From contig OX463844.1 of NCBI GenBank assembly GCA_949825065.1, positions 32,961,414 to 33,025,413 on the forward strand: DNA of 64,000 bases, read 5' to 3'. Below, in pieces: positions 11,722 through 22,670 of the stretch. Every line of letters starts with the position of its first letter. The first letter of the stretch is position 1. The position numbers were made by a program, and so were the translations under genes. This stretch comes from Odontocerum albicorne (lineage: Eukaryota > Arthropoda > Insecta > Trichoptera > Odontoceridae). Under the pieces are notes generated by a model, which saw nothing but the letters and a program-made list of their open reading frames with translations, was not told where the DNA came from and searched no databases.

Positions 11722-11912
11722 TTTTAGCCAGGTTGGTAAAACTTGGGGGTTTTGGGTTCAATTCCTGTTGGAATCAAAGTTTTAAAAAAACAAACTTATA
11801 GTCCGATTTTCACTTACGGCCACTATAACGTATTTCTGGTTAGTTGGAAGAGATTGACACGTGGCAATAATTCCGTCACTTATATAAAATGAAAGTTTAA
11901 TACAATACAGCT
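11722..11912 (+). mobile_element. SINE-1 copy
   Basis: SINE-1 order is clear: tRNA-like head (TTAGCCAGGTTGGTAAAAC, B box GGGTTCAATTC at 11754), a TTTTAAA stretch, a CCGATTTTCACTTA block, GGTTAGTTGGAAGAGATTG, CACGTGGCAATAATTCCG and the tail AATACAATAC. Pol III promoter boxes can be expected from the family. The head has no paired acceptor stem. Confidence 0.75.
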
Positions 11913-11919
11913 TAAGACT

Positions 11920-12110
11920 GATGTATTAAATACGACGAAAATGAGATGGCTTAGCCATGTAGAACAAATAAACGAAGAAAGACTTACAAAACAAAAATAC
12001 AGTGTAAACGAGAATGAAAGACGTGGTAGAAGAAGACCAAGGAAAGTGTGATTGGATCAAGCGAATGAAGTGTAGCATTTTGCGCAGAAATATATATTTA
12101 TATACAGGCC
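11920..12110 (+). repeat. LINE-A fragment
   Basis: It contains AAAATGAGATGGCTTAGCCA, GAACAAATAAACGAAGAAAG, then a GGTAGAAGAAGACCAAGG block and GTGTGATTGGATCAAGCG. Translated, this is the GHVEQINEERLTKQ... RRGRRRPRK..LDQ region typical of LINE-A. It begins directly after a SINE-1 copy. Confidence 0.6.
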
Positions 12111-12214
12111 GAAATCCATTCATTGGATGGCTTACAATCTTGCTCGTTCGATAGAGATTACACATAATATTAGATCACTGCTGTCTAATTTTGACAACCT
12201 CGAAGTTTGTTCTC

Positions 12215-12420
12215 ATCAATCTCCGTAACCTTCATGGTAATACGTCTGTCTTCCAGCTCAGGAATTGTGGGTTCGATTTATGTTGTAACTCGATTTTTTT
12301 TAAATAGATTCCAGTCCGATTCAACATGTGACATCTTGAACATCTTTATTATTGGTTTGAAAACATTACCACTCGGAAATCAGCTGGCTAGTTTTTACTG
12401 TATTCAATAAAAATGTAATA
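12215..12420 (+). mobile_element. SINE-1 copy, degraded
   Basis: The head ends with GGAATTGTGGGTTCGATTTA (B box). It is followed by AGATTCCAGTCCGATTCAAC, then a degraded GGAAGAGATTACCAC-like block, CTGGCTAGTTTTTACTG and AAAAATGTAAT. It matches the SINE-1 layout with substitutions. Confidence 0.55.
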
Positions 12421-12444
12421 TGATTCTATAAAATCTAAATATAG

Positions 12445-13625
12445 GATGTCCCAACCAACAGCAACTGGAATTTTAAATTGCGTACCATTTCAAAACTGCC
12501 AAACCTACAGGAGTCATTTTCTGCAATTATCATCTAGACATATGGGAAATTGATTATTTTGCGCTATACGAGTGCAGAATGCTTAAAAATTGTAAAATAT
12601 TATTTTGGAAATAACCGGAATAGTACAAATAGGCTTCGTAAAATATGTACAGTTTTTTTCTTCCTATAAAGTGTCCAAATTAGAAACAGGGAAAATTTTA
12701 ATGAAATATTCGAAAAATGGATTTGGTGGTGAATAAACATGCGCCGATATGTCAGTGTTTCACTTATTATATTGGAATTATTGCTGCGGTGAGTGAATGT
12801 GTCGAACAACAACCATCAACATCAATTCGTCATCGTTCTTAGTAATTGGACATTAACAGAAGCTCATTACAGGGAATTTTAACTCCAGATTTGCATTTGC
12901 GTGCTTCAAAGTTTAACTGTGTCAATAACTTAATTAACAGTTGATAATTCTCAATGTCATATGTTCGTCGATTGGTGTTTTGAAAACAACCAAACTGATG
13001 ATGAATTTTGAAAAAAATCTTCAGGGAACTCTGATGCTTCAGTGAAGCACATTTTCACTAAAATGGATGCATTGGGAAATGAATTTGGGGAAGTGAAAAT
13101 TCAAGATTCACTGAAAAACTACCAATACACTCACAAACTGTAATTGTTTGGTGTGGATTTTGGAGTGCCTGTGTGATTGGACCGTATTTTAGGGAAGATC
13201 AAGAAAGAACAATGACAGTCAATGGAAACCGCTATCTCAACATTATTAAAAAATTATTTTGTCATGTATTACATGTAATAAGGTTGGAAGACATTTAATT
13301 TTAATATGATGGTGCCAGCTGTCATACAAGCATTGAAACAATGTCAGTTGGCTGCATAGATCATGTGATTGAATACCAGTAAACATTTTCTTAGGGGTTT
13401 TATTAAATTAAAATTCTATTTCAACATCCCACGAACGGTTCAAGTGCTATAAGTAGACATTCGTCGAGATATTCTAGAAATTAAACCACAAGTATGTGAA
13501 CATGCCATCGAAAATATCGCTAAAATAATCTGTCAGGGGGAACAGAGGGGATCACTTGGCTGATGTTGAATACATAATTACGAAATTTCTACTCTATATT
13601 GAAATCAATAAACATGAAGAATTTT
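12445..13625 (+). pseudogene. decayed Tc1/mariner-type transposase
   Basis: No long open frame survives, but pieces in different plus-strand frames give recognisable transposase peptides: YFGNNRNSTN near 12.6 kb (the amino-terminal region of this group), VIVWCGFWSACVIGPYF near 13.15 kb, TMTVNGNRYLNIIKK near 13.22 kb, and a YDGASCHTS piece near 13.31 kb that fits the QQDGATCHTA catalytic motif. A C-terminal piece ending in a HAIENIAK-like stretch lies near 13.5 kb. These fit a widespread insect IS630/Tc1/mariner-related family, known to me from its motifs. Many stops and frameshifts make it a dead relic. Ends were not located with confidence. Confidence 0.65.
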
Positions 13626-13626
13626 A

Positions 13627-13687
13627 AATTTAAAGAGTAATTAGAAATTTTATTCATAAATTTACTTTTCTAATTACTCTTTAAATT
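13627..13687. repeat. perfect 21-bp inverted repeat with 19-nt spacer
   Basis: The arms 13627-13647 and 13667-13687 (AATTTAAAGAGTAATTAG plus AAA, and its reverse complement) pair exactly. It begins just after the transposase relic, so it may be a terminal structure or an independent short element. Confidence 0.85.
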
Positions 13688-13814
13688 CATAAAATACTTT
13701 TCTAGTTGCTACGAGTATTAGGACTCCCTATTTAAGTGTAAAGGTAAAATATGAAGGAAAAAAAACGATACATAAATTTAAAGATTTCTTATTTTGTTTC
13801 TATCAAAATTTCTT

Positions 13815-14112
13815 CTTCATTCGTATGATACTTTTTATCGTACCGATTTTGTAGTTCGGACAAATTGAAGAGCGTGAGGCAATATAATTTCCTATCTCAG
13901 TAATCGAGTCTTGAGGTTCACAAACACTAGAGTAAGTACGGAATTTGTACGTGTTACCAACACTACCGAACGTGGAAAAGCTAAAATGTTCGCACATGCA
14001 CTCGGTACACGAGAGAATTGATACCAAATGAACAACTAAACTAACAACCTATCGAACCCGAAACCCTCAAGTGTAAATCAAGCATATTATCAACTTAACC
14101 GCGGAGGACGTC
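13815..14112 (-). mobile_element. SINE-3 copy, near full length
   Basis: On the minus strand the tRNA-like head lies at about 14045-14112 (GTCCTCCGCGGTTAAGTTGA, B box GGGTTCGATAGG). It is followed by the SINE-3 body, whose plus-strand form reads GAAGAGCGTGAGGC, then TCGAGTCTTGAGG, then GTGTTACCAACACTACC and GCACATGCACTCGG. Seven segments in this window share the body order. Confidence 0.65.
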
Positions 14113-14713
14113 TGATGATTAGCACTCAAAATTTCTTGTGTCATTTTTTTTTGGTTTAGACAATTTATCCTGCTGAGAGTGCTAATGAAATCTGAAAATA
14201 AAATTTTCACTAATATTTATTAACATTGTTATTACAAATAAATTTTACCGTACGTGATTTAAATTTATAACGAAATGTTAACTTTTTTGCGGTGGATTGA
14301 CTTACTGGGAGCATTGACTATTGGCGCAAAAAATTGTTTATATACATTCGCTGATTAAAAAATCCAGAAGCTAACATGTCTGTATTCTGAGAATTTCTGT
14401 TGATCTGTTCTAATAGGGAAGGGAAAAATGGAAACTTTCAACATCAGTATGAGTATAACAGCTAAAAAATTCATAAATAGAAAAATAATATTGTATGATT
14501 TGAGCTATTCATTTGAAAACTTTATTGACTGCTGATTACGCTGATCATAATTATGGTTATAACTGATTTTCCCTCAAAGCTAAGATGATATTTTTGTGCT
14601 TTATACGATCATACACTGATACGACTAATATTTTAATTGGAATACTCGGTAGCCACATAACTACACAATATCATTCATATGGAGGGAAGAAAGAATGTGA
14701 CTTTTTTATTAAA
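14113..14713. other. no recognised feature
   Basis: AT-rich sequence between two SINEs. No coding or repeat signal recognised. Confidence 0.45.
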
Positions 14714-14921
14714 CTCTCTGGCCTAGTTGGTAAGACGCCTGTCTCCCGACCCGGAGGTTGCGGGTTCAAATCCTGCTGGAACTCCGATTTTTTTAAAAGG
14801 ATTGCTGTCTGGTTTTTACTTAAGGCATATTTAACATCTTTCTGGTTGGTTGGAAGAGATTTTCACATGACAATAAGCCCGCCAGGTTGTACTGTATACA
14901 ACGAAAGTGTTATACAATACA
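14714..14921 (+). mobile_element. SINE-1 copy, best preserved plus-strand example
   Basis: The tRNA-like head has an A-box region CTGGCCTAGTTGGTAAGACG and a B box GGGTTCAAATCC. It is followed by GGAACTCCGATTTTTTT, CTGTCTGGTTTTTACTTAAG, GGTTGGTTGGAAGAGATTTT, CAATAAGCCCGCCAGG and the tail TTGTACTGTATACAACGAAA. The layout is tRNA-derived SINE with an unrelated 3' body. No functional tRNA fold is kept because the acceptor ends do not pair. Confidence 0.8.
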
Positions 14922-14967
14922 AAACATTACAACTTTATCATAATAATTACATTACTACACAAAAATG

Positions 14968-15260
14968 TGAGTAGAAGGCGTGATGGAGGAAATCCAAGGA
15001 AAGTATTCTATTTTTTTTTCTTCATTCGTTTTACGTGCACAAAGTATCTCAAAAGGGTATTTTTCATCTTGCTTAACACAGCATCAGTTTTAAGTTCACA
15101 CTTATCCTAATCACTTCATTCCGTATTCTATCATACATTATCACTCCATGTATCCTTTTAAGTGCAAGCATTTCTACAGTATTTGTATGGCTCTTTATCT
15201 TACGAGTATATTGTATATCAGTTATCTCTAAACATGTAAATGTGAATTGGTCCATATTTG
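14968..15260. repeat. LINE-A pieces in opposite orientations
   Basis: 14968-15008 reads in the plus direction (GTGAGTAGAAGGCGTGATGG, AAATCCAAGGAAAGTATTC). From about 15017 to 15255 the sequence is LINE-A on the minus strand (CATTCGTTTTACGTGCAC, CATCTTGCTTAACACAGC, TATTCTATCATACATTATCA). The minus-strand part encodes a VIMYDRIRNEVI-type peptide. The junction is an A/T homopolymer at 15009-15020. Confidence 0.55.
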
Positions 15261-16576
15261 CACAATAACGTCCATATTATGGACCAATGCCTACTAGACC
15301 ATGCCAAATAAATTACATTTACGATGATTGACTTCAAATCAGTAATTTAAAATTATATATTTATAATCCATACTTGGCAAACTATTCTTTGATAATGTGT
15401 AAAAAACATTACACACAGGATTTTCATCAAATTTGCGGAAATATAAATTTTTGGAAACGTTATTTATTAACACTGATTAAGTGTGCAAACTAACATAAAA
15501 AGAGCTAAATTTTATAATATCTTGGGTATATAATGTATGCTGTACACGATCTTCAATTTCTCATATTAAGTACTTTCCCCAGAAAAGCATTGTCACCAGA
15601 GCGAGTTGTTTTTTTTTTAATTTTCATTTTATTGAAAATAATACTTACAGGATATTAATCAATGAAAATGCACACTTCCGAATAATAATTTATAAACAAT
15701 GCAATTTAAATCCCATGTACCAGTGTAAATATCACGAGCAGTACAGTCGTGTTAATAGGTCAATAAAAATGTTCTAAATTATGTAGATTGAGAGCAAAAA
15801 ACTACACTTATTCTTCCTTTAATTCAGTAACCATCTTCCTAAACACTGACAGCGTTGAACTAAATGTGTCCACATCCCCTTAACCAAAACCTGCCTTCTC
15901 TTAATCCAAAAAATATCAGTATTTTTATTTCCATCTTTTTTAAGTCTTCTTGTTTATTCGAAGATTCCACAGTGTAAAAACTATAAATCAATTCACTTTT
16001 TTTCTTCATCATTAGCTACCATATTTGCTTATTAATATGCATGTAAATTAATTAATTAATTTATGACCACGCTTGAATACGAAAACACCCACAAACAGGC
16101 ACGTACTCTAAGTGTACTTTTTTGCATTCCGGCCCTGTCCTCTTATTCATTTCCCTTCCAGCTGGATAGCTCATCAATCTCTCAGTTTCTCCGCCCTATT
16201 TTCTCACCATTTCCGCCGTCTTCCTCCTTTTTCACATACATTTAAATTTGGACATTAAATCCGTAACGTGTAGAAAGTCGAGTCCATGAGAACGCCATTT
16301 TCTACGGACACAAATCCACAGGTAATTTCCGTAACGGATTGGCCACTCAACGGTCAGTTTGTTAGCTTATCTTAAAAGTGGATTTCTTGCCAATTTGTAA
16401 TTCTATGACGAGAACTAGAAGATATTTTTTACGACTAAGATAAAAAAGTATGGAATGGATTTTTCTGAAATGTCCTTTTTATATACATTATCCAAATTTA
16501 TATTCTTACAAATATGGGATAAAGATAGGCTCATTTGATATTTCGAATAAACTTAAATAAAATGTTTTGTTAGTTG
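15261..16576. other. no recognised feature
   Basis: AT-rich; a pyrimidine-rich stretch lies at 16100-16230. The short frame at 16063-16245 has no recognisable domain. Nothing supported. Confidence 0.4.
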
Positions 16577-16797
16577 CATTTCATTCATTCATATGGTACC
16601 TCACACATCGGGGTTTGATATATTGAAGAGCGTGACCAGGAAGCAACATTGTCTGCGGCCCCATTAATCGCACCATCGGGCTTCAGAACCACTGGAGTAG
16701 GTAAGGAATTCGCAGTTCGATATCGCACGTATCGGCAATAAGATTGTAAATTACAATTCTTCATCACTCATATACTCGTACGACTAGCATACGGAAG
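16577..16797 (-). mobile_element. SINE-3 copy, head missing
   Basis: The plus-strand form shows TTCATATGGTACCTCACAC, TATTGAAGAGCGTGACCAGG, CATTGTCTGCGGCCCCATTA, CCACTGGAGTAGGTAAGGAA and TTCGATATCGCACGTATCGG in the SINE-3 order. The tRNA-like head expected on the right is not clear. Confidence 0.6.
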
Positions 16798-18082
16798 TAT
16801 TGTTACCAGACGATCTATTTTATCTCACTGGGAACCTTTTTCATATTTTTTTAGTACTATCGGGTATCCTCTATTTTTCGTTTGAGTCGAGTCATGAATA
16901 ACGCGTTATTGGGAACAAATTGTAATGATTCATTAGTGATCCCAATGACCAAGACCATGGCGGGGCATTCACTGGACTTTGATATTGAAGCATAAAATCA
17001 TTGGTGGAAAATCATGAATTTGTCTATCAGGAAAGTTCTGGGAATTTGTGATCTGTTCTGGGAATTTGTGAGCGTCTCTAGGACATTTAAAGTCGCTGTT
17101 ATGAGATATTTTTACAATTCACTGTATATTCGAGTGTGGTTCAGTCATTTGGAACTCGAGAGGAATTCGCAATTCCCTGATAGTTGAGCGAGTTAAAAAG
17201 ACATTTCTGTGAAACCTTGATTGCAAAGTGTATGGATTTTATCCATGGCTGTATTCCTAATTTTTTAATCAGTATGTTTGAATATTACTCCTTCGGTGTT
17301 AAATATTTACGCACATGTTTATATGTATATACAACTTGCTAACGGGAATAGCAAACTCTTCGTTGATTCACAAACTTTTGTTAAATATACCTGGCAATTA
17401 TTTACGCCATCGTGAATTAAGATTGTTTTCGGTGCCGTATTTACGAACTGAGGCATTAACAGCATCACCACTCGCACACCTTGTAGAATGAATTTTGTGA
17501 TATCTCTATCTTCCACATTTAGGTGGATAAATTGAGAATTAAACTCCTTAATGAACTTTGTAGGCATAACTCAATCATTTCACTGGGAGGCATGAGTAAC
17601 ATTGTTACTTTTGTCATTATGCATATTTTAACTGAGAGTTTAAGTTTTGTATTATTATTTTATGTTATTTGATTAAACCTGTATGAAATGTAAAATAAAG
17701 AAATAAAATAAATTATGTATCGGACTTAAACCTCCCGGGTGGAAGTTCAGCGTCATACCAGCTAAACTTAAACGGTTGATGAATTTGTTGGTTGAATTTT
17801 TTAGCGTATCCATGTATCGGAAGATCTGCAATAGCTTAGCATACATTGTACTTCGTTCACTAAGGAAGATTTGTGGAATTTCAATATATGAGTAAAGACA
17901 GAAGGAAGATATCTGAACTAAAGTTTTAGAAAGCATTGAATATTTGTTGAAATTGTTTAAATTGAAACTTGACATTTTTGTGCAGCATGCGCTAAATTAT
18001 GTTTAAGTATTTATTTTCGATGCCAACTTCAATCTCAGAGCCTATAATATTTTCATACAATGAAATTGAAGCTTTCGAATAT
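16798..18082. other. no recognised gene; small tRNA-like piece at about 17728-17772
   Basis: Mostly unique-looking sequence. CCTCCCGGGTGGAAGTTCAG with CGTCATACCAGC at 17731-17762 resembles the antisense head of a tRNA-derived SINE (compare CCCACAAGTGGAAGATCAGC at 25.44 kb). Too short to classify. Confidence 0.4.
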
Positions 18083-18238
18083 ATAAATTGTATAGAATAT
18101 AATACCATTATGCCTATAAGGCTTACTCCATGCCAAATTGTATAGAATATAATACCATTATACCTATAAGGCTTACTCCATGCCAAATTGTATAGAATAT
18201 AATACCATTATGCCTATAAGGCTTACTCCATGCCAAAT
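18083..18238. repeat. 50-bp tandem repeat, about 3 copies
   Basis: The unit starts TGCCAAATTGTATAGAATAT and ends GGCTTACTCCA. Copies begin at about 18083 (first unit lacks its first bases), 18131 and 18181, with a trailing part unit. Copies are nearly identical (one TGCC/TACC difference), so the array is young. Confidence 0.9.
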
Positions 18239-18960
18239 TTTAGTCACTCGGCACAAAATTTTTAATACAAAGTTAACATAACCATTTATTCATTTTTGAT
18301 AATTAATAAAATGTTATTTTTTACAACAAAAAATTTAGTGTCATAAAAATGTGATAACGGTAAAAAATTCATTTAAAGAAAAACATTTTTTAATCTTGTT
18401 TGTTTACTTAAGTGACAGTCTATTCCCAAATATTTCCTATTTTGTGGGCACATGTGCGCTATGTTTGCGCACAAAGGAGCATAATATTAAGCCAAAGAAC
18501 CATTCGAAAGTTTCTTTTCATAAGTTTCAAGAGAAAAATCAACGAAAATACACAGTGACTGGGAGGAAATTCCGAAAGCTATGACTAAGAACAATGTTTT
18601 TACACTCGCACAGCACAGAGAAGAATATAGTTTATTTTTCCAGATGCTGTTTCTTTGACTCCAAACCCTGACTCAATTTATCGAGAAACCGGCGGTAATT
18701 GAGAAAATATCCTTAATATTTTTATTGATTTTAGTCTTATGATTTCGAAAAATGTCATTTTAGTACCGTGAATATTTTATGTACAAACACTGTTGTAGTC
18801 GTATAACAATTCAGAAACATTAAATTAAAAAAAAACTATAAAACCATGCGCATAACGGGTTAAGTGTCTACTCGTGATAACAGCCTTGAAGTTGAGGTTT
18901 TCTATGTCATACACATAGGGTTTATCATAAAGCCTCATTGTCATGAACAAGCTTTAAATC
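18239..18960. other. no recognised feature
   Basis: AT-rich. A 77-codon frame at 18351-18584 has no domain I recognise and no supporting context. Confidence 0.4.
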
Positions 18961-18964
18961 ATTA

Positions 18965-19225
18965 TTTATAGTTAATGCATTAACATTGTGGAGGTTCAAA
19001 AACATTGTAATTTGTTTTTTATCAAACATTGTTTATTCCACTTTTTATAACAGTATAACCCTACCTGTTTCAAGGCGTTCACCTCATCATCAGGGGAGCA
19101 CGAACGAGACTGAATTTGGTTCGAACTGGTACGTGGGTACCCACATACACGCTTCTAACGGTAAACATTCGAGTTGGGGACTGTGGGTGGAGGGAGGGAG
19201 GAGACAACCTCAGTAAGCAGCGGCG
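18965..19225 (-). mobile_element. 3' terminal region of a Penelope-like element
   Basis: This segment follows the Penelope-like coding relic on the minus strand and is GC-richer than its flanks at 19070-19215. On the minus strand it contains CTGATGA (19087-19093), then a short hairpin-capable AGGTGAACGCCT, then GAAAC (19067-19071). That is the core order of a hammerhead ribozyme, a structure known from Penelope-like terminal repeats. Stem I is not evident, so the fold is unproven. Confidence 0.5.
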
Positions 19226-20090
19226 AGATTCTTGGAATATGTGTGTTTGCCAGACGTTCACCCTGATTTAGAAATTTTTAAATCTGTCCGTTACTACTGA
19301 TATGTAAGAATTTAGCATCATCGATAGAAAATGGATGGTTTTCACGGTGATAATGATTAGCCATTTCAGAATAAATTAGAGGATTTGTTAACGCGGATTT
19401 GTGTTCACAAAATTTCTTTTCAAATGACCTTCTTGTCTTTCCTATATATAAATTATCACAGTCAGCACATAAAAGTTTATACGCACCATTGTTGCTAAGT
19501 ATTCCATTTTTGCCTTTCCCGTTAAATAAGAGTTTCCGGAGATTAAAATTCGTGTAAAAAGTTGGCTTTATGTGACTTGAATTTTTTTTGTTTATTTCGT
19601 ATATGTTTTTTTTTATAAATAGGACTTTGCTTCATTTATAGGTGTCGTTAAATATGTGATTTTTTATTAGTTTCTTTTCTGTTTTATTTTTAAGTGAATC
19701 AATGAGGCTTCCAGGGTAGCCATTATTTGTAGCTATTTTTTATGGATATTAATTCCTTTTAAAAATTGTCGTCGGTTAAGGGGACACTGACCAATCTATG
19801 AAACATATAGTACAGTTAAATGGGGCGAATTTATCGTTATTAGGATGGTTGGAAGTTACTGGAATTATAGAGTCTGAATAAGTGTCTTTTCTATTTCAAA
19901 GTCAAATGTACCATTTTTGCGAGATAATGTTAGGTCCACGAAATATAATTTTTCATCCTGTTTTGTTTCTAGTGTGAATTTTATAAAACTCTCTATAGAA
20001 TTGAAATGTTTAAGAAATTGGTGTAGTTGTCTATCGGTACCCGTCCAAACTCAAAGAATGTAATCTGCATACCTAAACCAGCACAAAACA
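19226..20090 (-). pseudogene. Penelope-like element: RT C-terminus and GIY-YIG endonuclease, decayed
   Basis: Minus-strand translation, across frameshifts and stops, begins with FRYADYIL (near 20075), matching the catalytic RYVDDIF motif of Penelope-like reverse transcriptase with the second Asp changed to Tyr. VWTGTDRQLHQFLKHF and FIKFTLETKQDEKLYF follow. Further on, about 19500-19380, is a GIY-YIG type nuclease region with GAYKLLCADCDNLYIG and TRRSFEKKFCEHKS. It ends in an FLNQGERLAN-like stretch at about 19262. The element is 5' truncated (most of the RT is missing) and has several in-frame stops, so it is inactive. The RT to GIY-YIG order is diagnostic for this group. Confidence 0.85.
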
Positions 20091-20283
20091 TTTTTAATTA
20101 CAATAACTCAAACTTACTCCTAAAAATACATTTTTCAAAATGGTTCGTAAATATTTGTCTAATAAAATAACAAATTACAAAGCTTTAAATCTGCTCGAAG
20201 ACTCAACTCTTCATCAATGGCCGCACACATTTTTTTGTCCAAGTTGAAATTGGACTTACTACTCGACATGAATATAAAAAAAA

Positions 20284-20500
20284 TCCCGATGGTCTAGTTA
20301 GTATGACTTCTATCTTACAACCCAGGGTTGCGTGTCAATTCTCGTTGGTACTCAAAAATAAATTAAACAACGGTTCCAGTCTAGTTTTCACATAAAGTTT
20401 GTTTAACGCGCCTTTCAGGTAGGTTGGAAAAGATTGGCAAATGACAATTAATCTACCAGGTTTTACTCTGTTCAACGAAAGTGTAACACAATACAATATA
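20284..20500 (+). mobile_element. SINE-1 copy
   Basis: Head CCCGATGGTCTAGTTAGTAT, weak B box GTGTCAATTC, then GGTTCCAGTCTAGTTTTCAC, GGTAGGTTGGAAAAGATTGG, TACCAGGTTTTACTCTGTTC and AACGAAAGTGTAACACAATA. It is full length and moderately diverged. Confidence 0.7.
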
Positions 20501-21529
20501 TTGTAATTGTTTTTATTTCACTTTTAAGTCTTTCTTCATTTAATTTATTTAATATACTCGTTACTTATAATTGCGCTTGTAAGTAACAGCGCCAGTAGAA
20601 ATATATTTTAAAATAAAAATATTGCAAGTTACTTTGAAAAAAAAAACATTTCAACTGCTGTTTTCAAATTAATAGAATTTCAAATATATTTATAATAATT
20701 CATTGTCTTCTTATTTCTGTTTTATAAAAATGATATATTTTAAAACGAATTTTAAAAACGTTTTTTAAGTTTGTTCACAAAATAAACACAAACTCGCAGG
20801 GTGTTTCCACCAAAAAAAGAATAATAATTCGTTTAACTATAGGTATGTTATATAAAAAATAAACGGAATATCTTTTTCATGTTGAAAAATTCAAATGACC
20901 TGACGCATTTTTCCATTTTAAAACCTTAGGATTATCATATATGTTTTCTTTTTATAATTGTATATTAACTGTTTTTTTTTGTCAGTTATAATTTGTGTTC
21001 ACGCAATGTAAACTCTTATATCCCAGCAGAGCTATGATTGGTTAATAATAATTAGAAAAAATAATAAAGCTACTCGCAAAATAATATGTTTACAGCACGC
21101 ATTATAACATTTACTTAACCATGCAGATTGTTCGATGCTGATGGCATAGTAACGTTAGCGGAGAATAATGATGAATTATAGAGATTTATAATTCAATTGT
21201 TTGAAATATGTGAAAAAATAAATATAAATAAATTTTTCGAAATCCAAAGTAATGGGGGGTTTGCCAAATTCAAAGTAATGATGATTTTGCGAAATCCAAA
21301 TTATAGAAAAGTGTGAAAGGAAAATAGAAAGATATACGTGTGAGATTTGATAGATAAGAGCAGAATGTTTTTTTTGCTATTTGCGTAGTATTTTATCAGC
21401 TGATGGAAGAGTTACAAAAGAGATCGATAGTACGCGTTAAGAAAAACCTACTGGGAACTGAAACATATACTAGCGAATCGACCAGTATCTAATTTTGCTA
21501 TGTTACGATGATACGAGTCGTCCACAACT
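20501..21529. other. no recognised feature
   Basis: AT-rich, including a short tandem-like motif (AAATCCAAAGTAATG, CAAATTCAAAGTAATG) at about 21240-21300. Nothing else supported. Confidence 0.4.
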
Positions 21530-21905
21530 GTATATATTTTGATAAGAAGGGAAACGTGGACGTGGAAATAATAAAATATTGTAAGAATAAAGTGTTTGAG
21601 TATTAATTTGAACGTATTAAGAATTGAAGTTGAGCACTATGAGATATATGGGGCTGGTAAAATAAGTTAATAAAGAAAGATTCAAAATATATACAAAGAG
21701 TTTGAATGGGGGTGAAATGAGTGGTAGAGGAAGACCAAAAGGGTGGTCGGTTCATGGGAAAGATATTTTGAAAGAAGGAAATGTAAAATGTCAAACAATT
21801 CGTAAGAGCTGTATAAGAAGGTGTATGGTGTGTGTCGCGATTATAATTCTGACACTATACTCTCTGCCTACCCCAACAGGGAAATGGCGTGACCGTATGT
21901 GTGTA
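21530..21905 (+). repeat. LINE-A 3' tail
   Basis: Blocks AGTGGTAGAGGAAGACCAAA, GATATTTTGAAAGAAGGAAA, CGTAAGAGCTGTATAAGAAG, GTGTGTCGCGATTA, CTCTCTGCCTACCCCAACAG and GGAAATGGCGTGACCG follow the LINE-A order to its usual 3' end. A plus-strand frame of 89 codons spans part of it (21702-21971) with the GRGRPK, ILKEGNVKC and KWRDRM motifs. It is a residual frame, not a gene. Confidence 0.7.
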
Positions 21906-22529
21906 AATAAACAAAGTAAAAATACGTTATTAGGCTTGACATGTTATAAATTGACGTTTGACGTCAAATAAAAGTATTAATCATGTTTGCATCATAAAAT
22001 TACGGTTTGAAAATTAGATAAAAAAGCTTTGGGTAAAACAAGACTTGCGTCATGGTACGAGTATACGAGTATAGTATATTCGTATCAAAGAAGAACCTAA
22101 GCTTGGGCGCTCTTAAACAGAGTTGTCATTTCCATGATAGCAAATGTGCGGTGTTATCATGCGGCCGCTAACCATCTATAGTATAATCAATAGCTCTACA
22201 AATTGAAATTAAGTTTCATAATGGTTCAATCCTTACATACCGCATTAAAGATATTTTTTATGAAGTCATTTTCAAGTGACGCCGCATGTTGACCAGCGAA
22301 TTTAATCGATTGAACTGATGTATGATTCTATGCCAAGAGCAGAAATATTGTTTTAGTGTTTTTCTTTTGGATGCGGGGCGTTAAATTGATTTTTTTTGTT
22401 TTATTTGTTTCCTCGTGATTCTAGAAAACTACACATTTTTAAAGTCTGTCCACTTAATCCCAAAATGTATATTTTCTATGGTTGGATATTTCAATCATTG
22501 TAACTTTTACAATATTATCATGCATATAT

Positions 22530-22670
22530 AATGGTATTGTATTACACTTTATCTGTATACAATACAACCTGTCGTGTTTATTGCCATGTGGCAATCTTTG
22601 TCAACCAACCGAGATATATCTTAGAAAGGTCTTATGCGTGAACCAGACCAGATTTTTTTTTAATAAAGGG
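22530..22670 (-). mobile_element. SINE-1 copy, head missing
   Basis: The plus-strand form begins with the reversed tail (ATTGTATTACACTTTATCTG, TATACAATACAACCTG), then TTATTGCCATGTGGCAATCT, CAACCAACCGAGATATATC and GAACCAGACCAGATTTTTTT. The tRNA-like head on the right is absent, so the copy is 5' truncated. Confidence 0.65.

Noticed and set aside
14968..15260. LINE twin-priming inversion
   Set aside because: Twin priming inverts the 5' part and leaves the 3' part forward. The order here does not fit.
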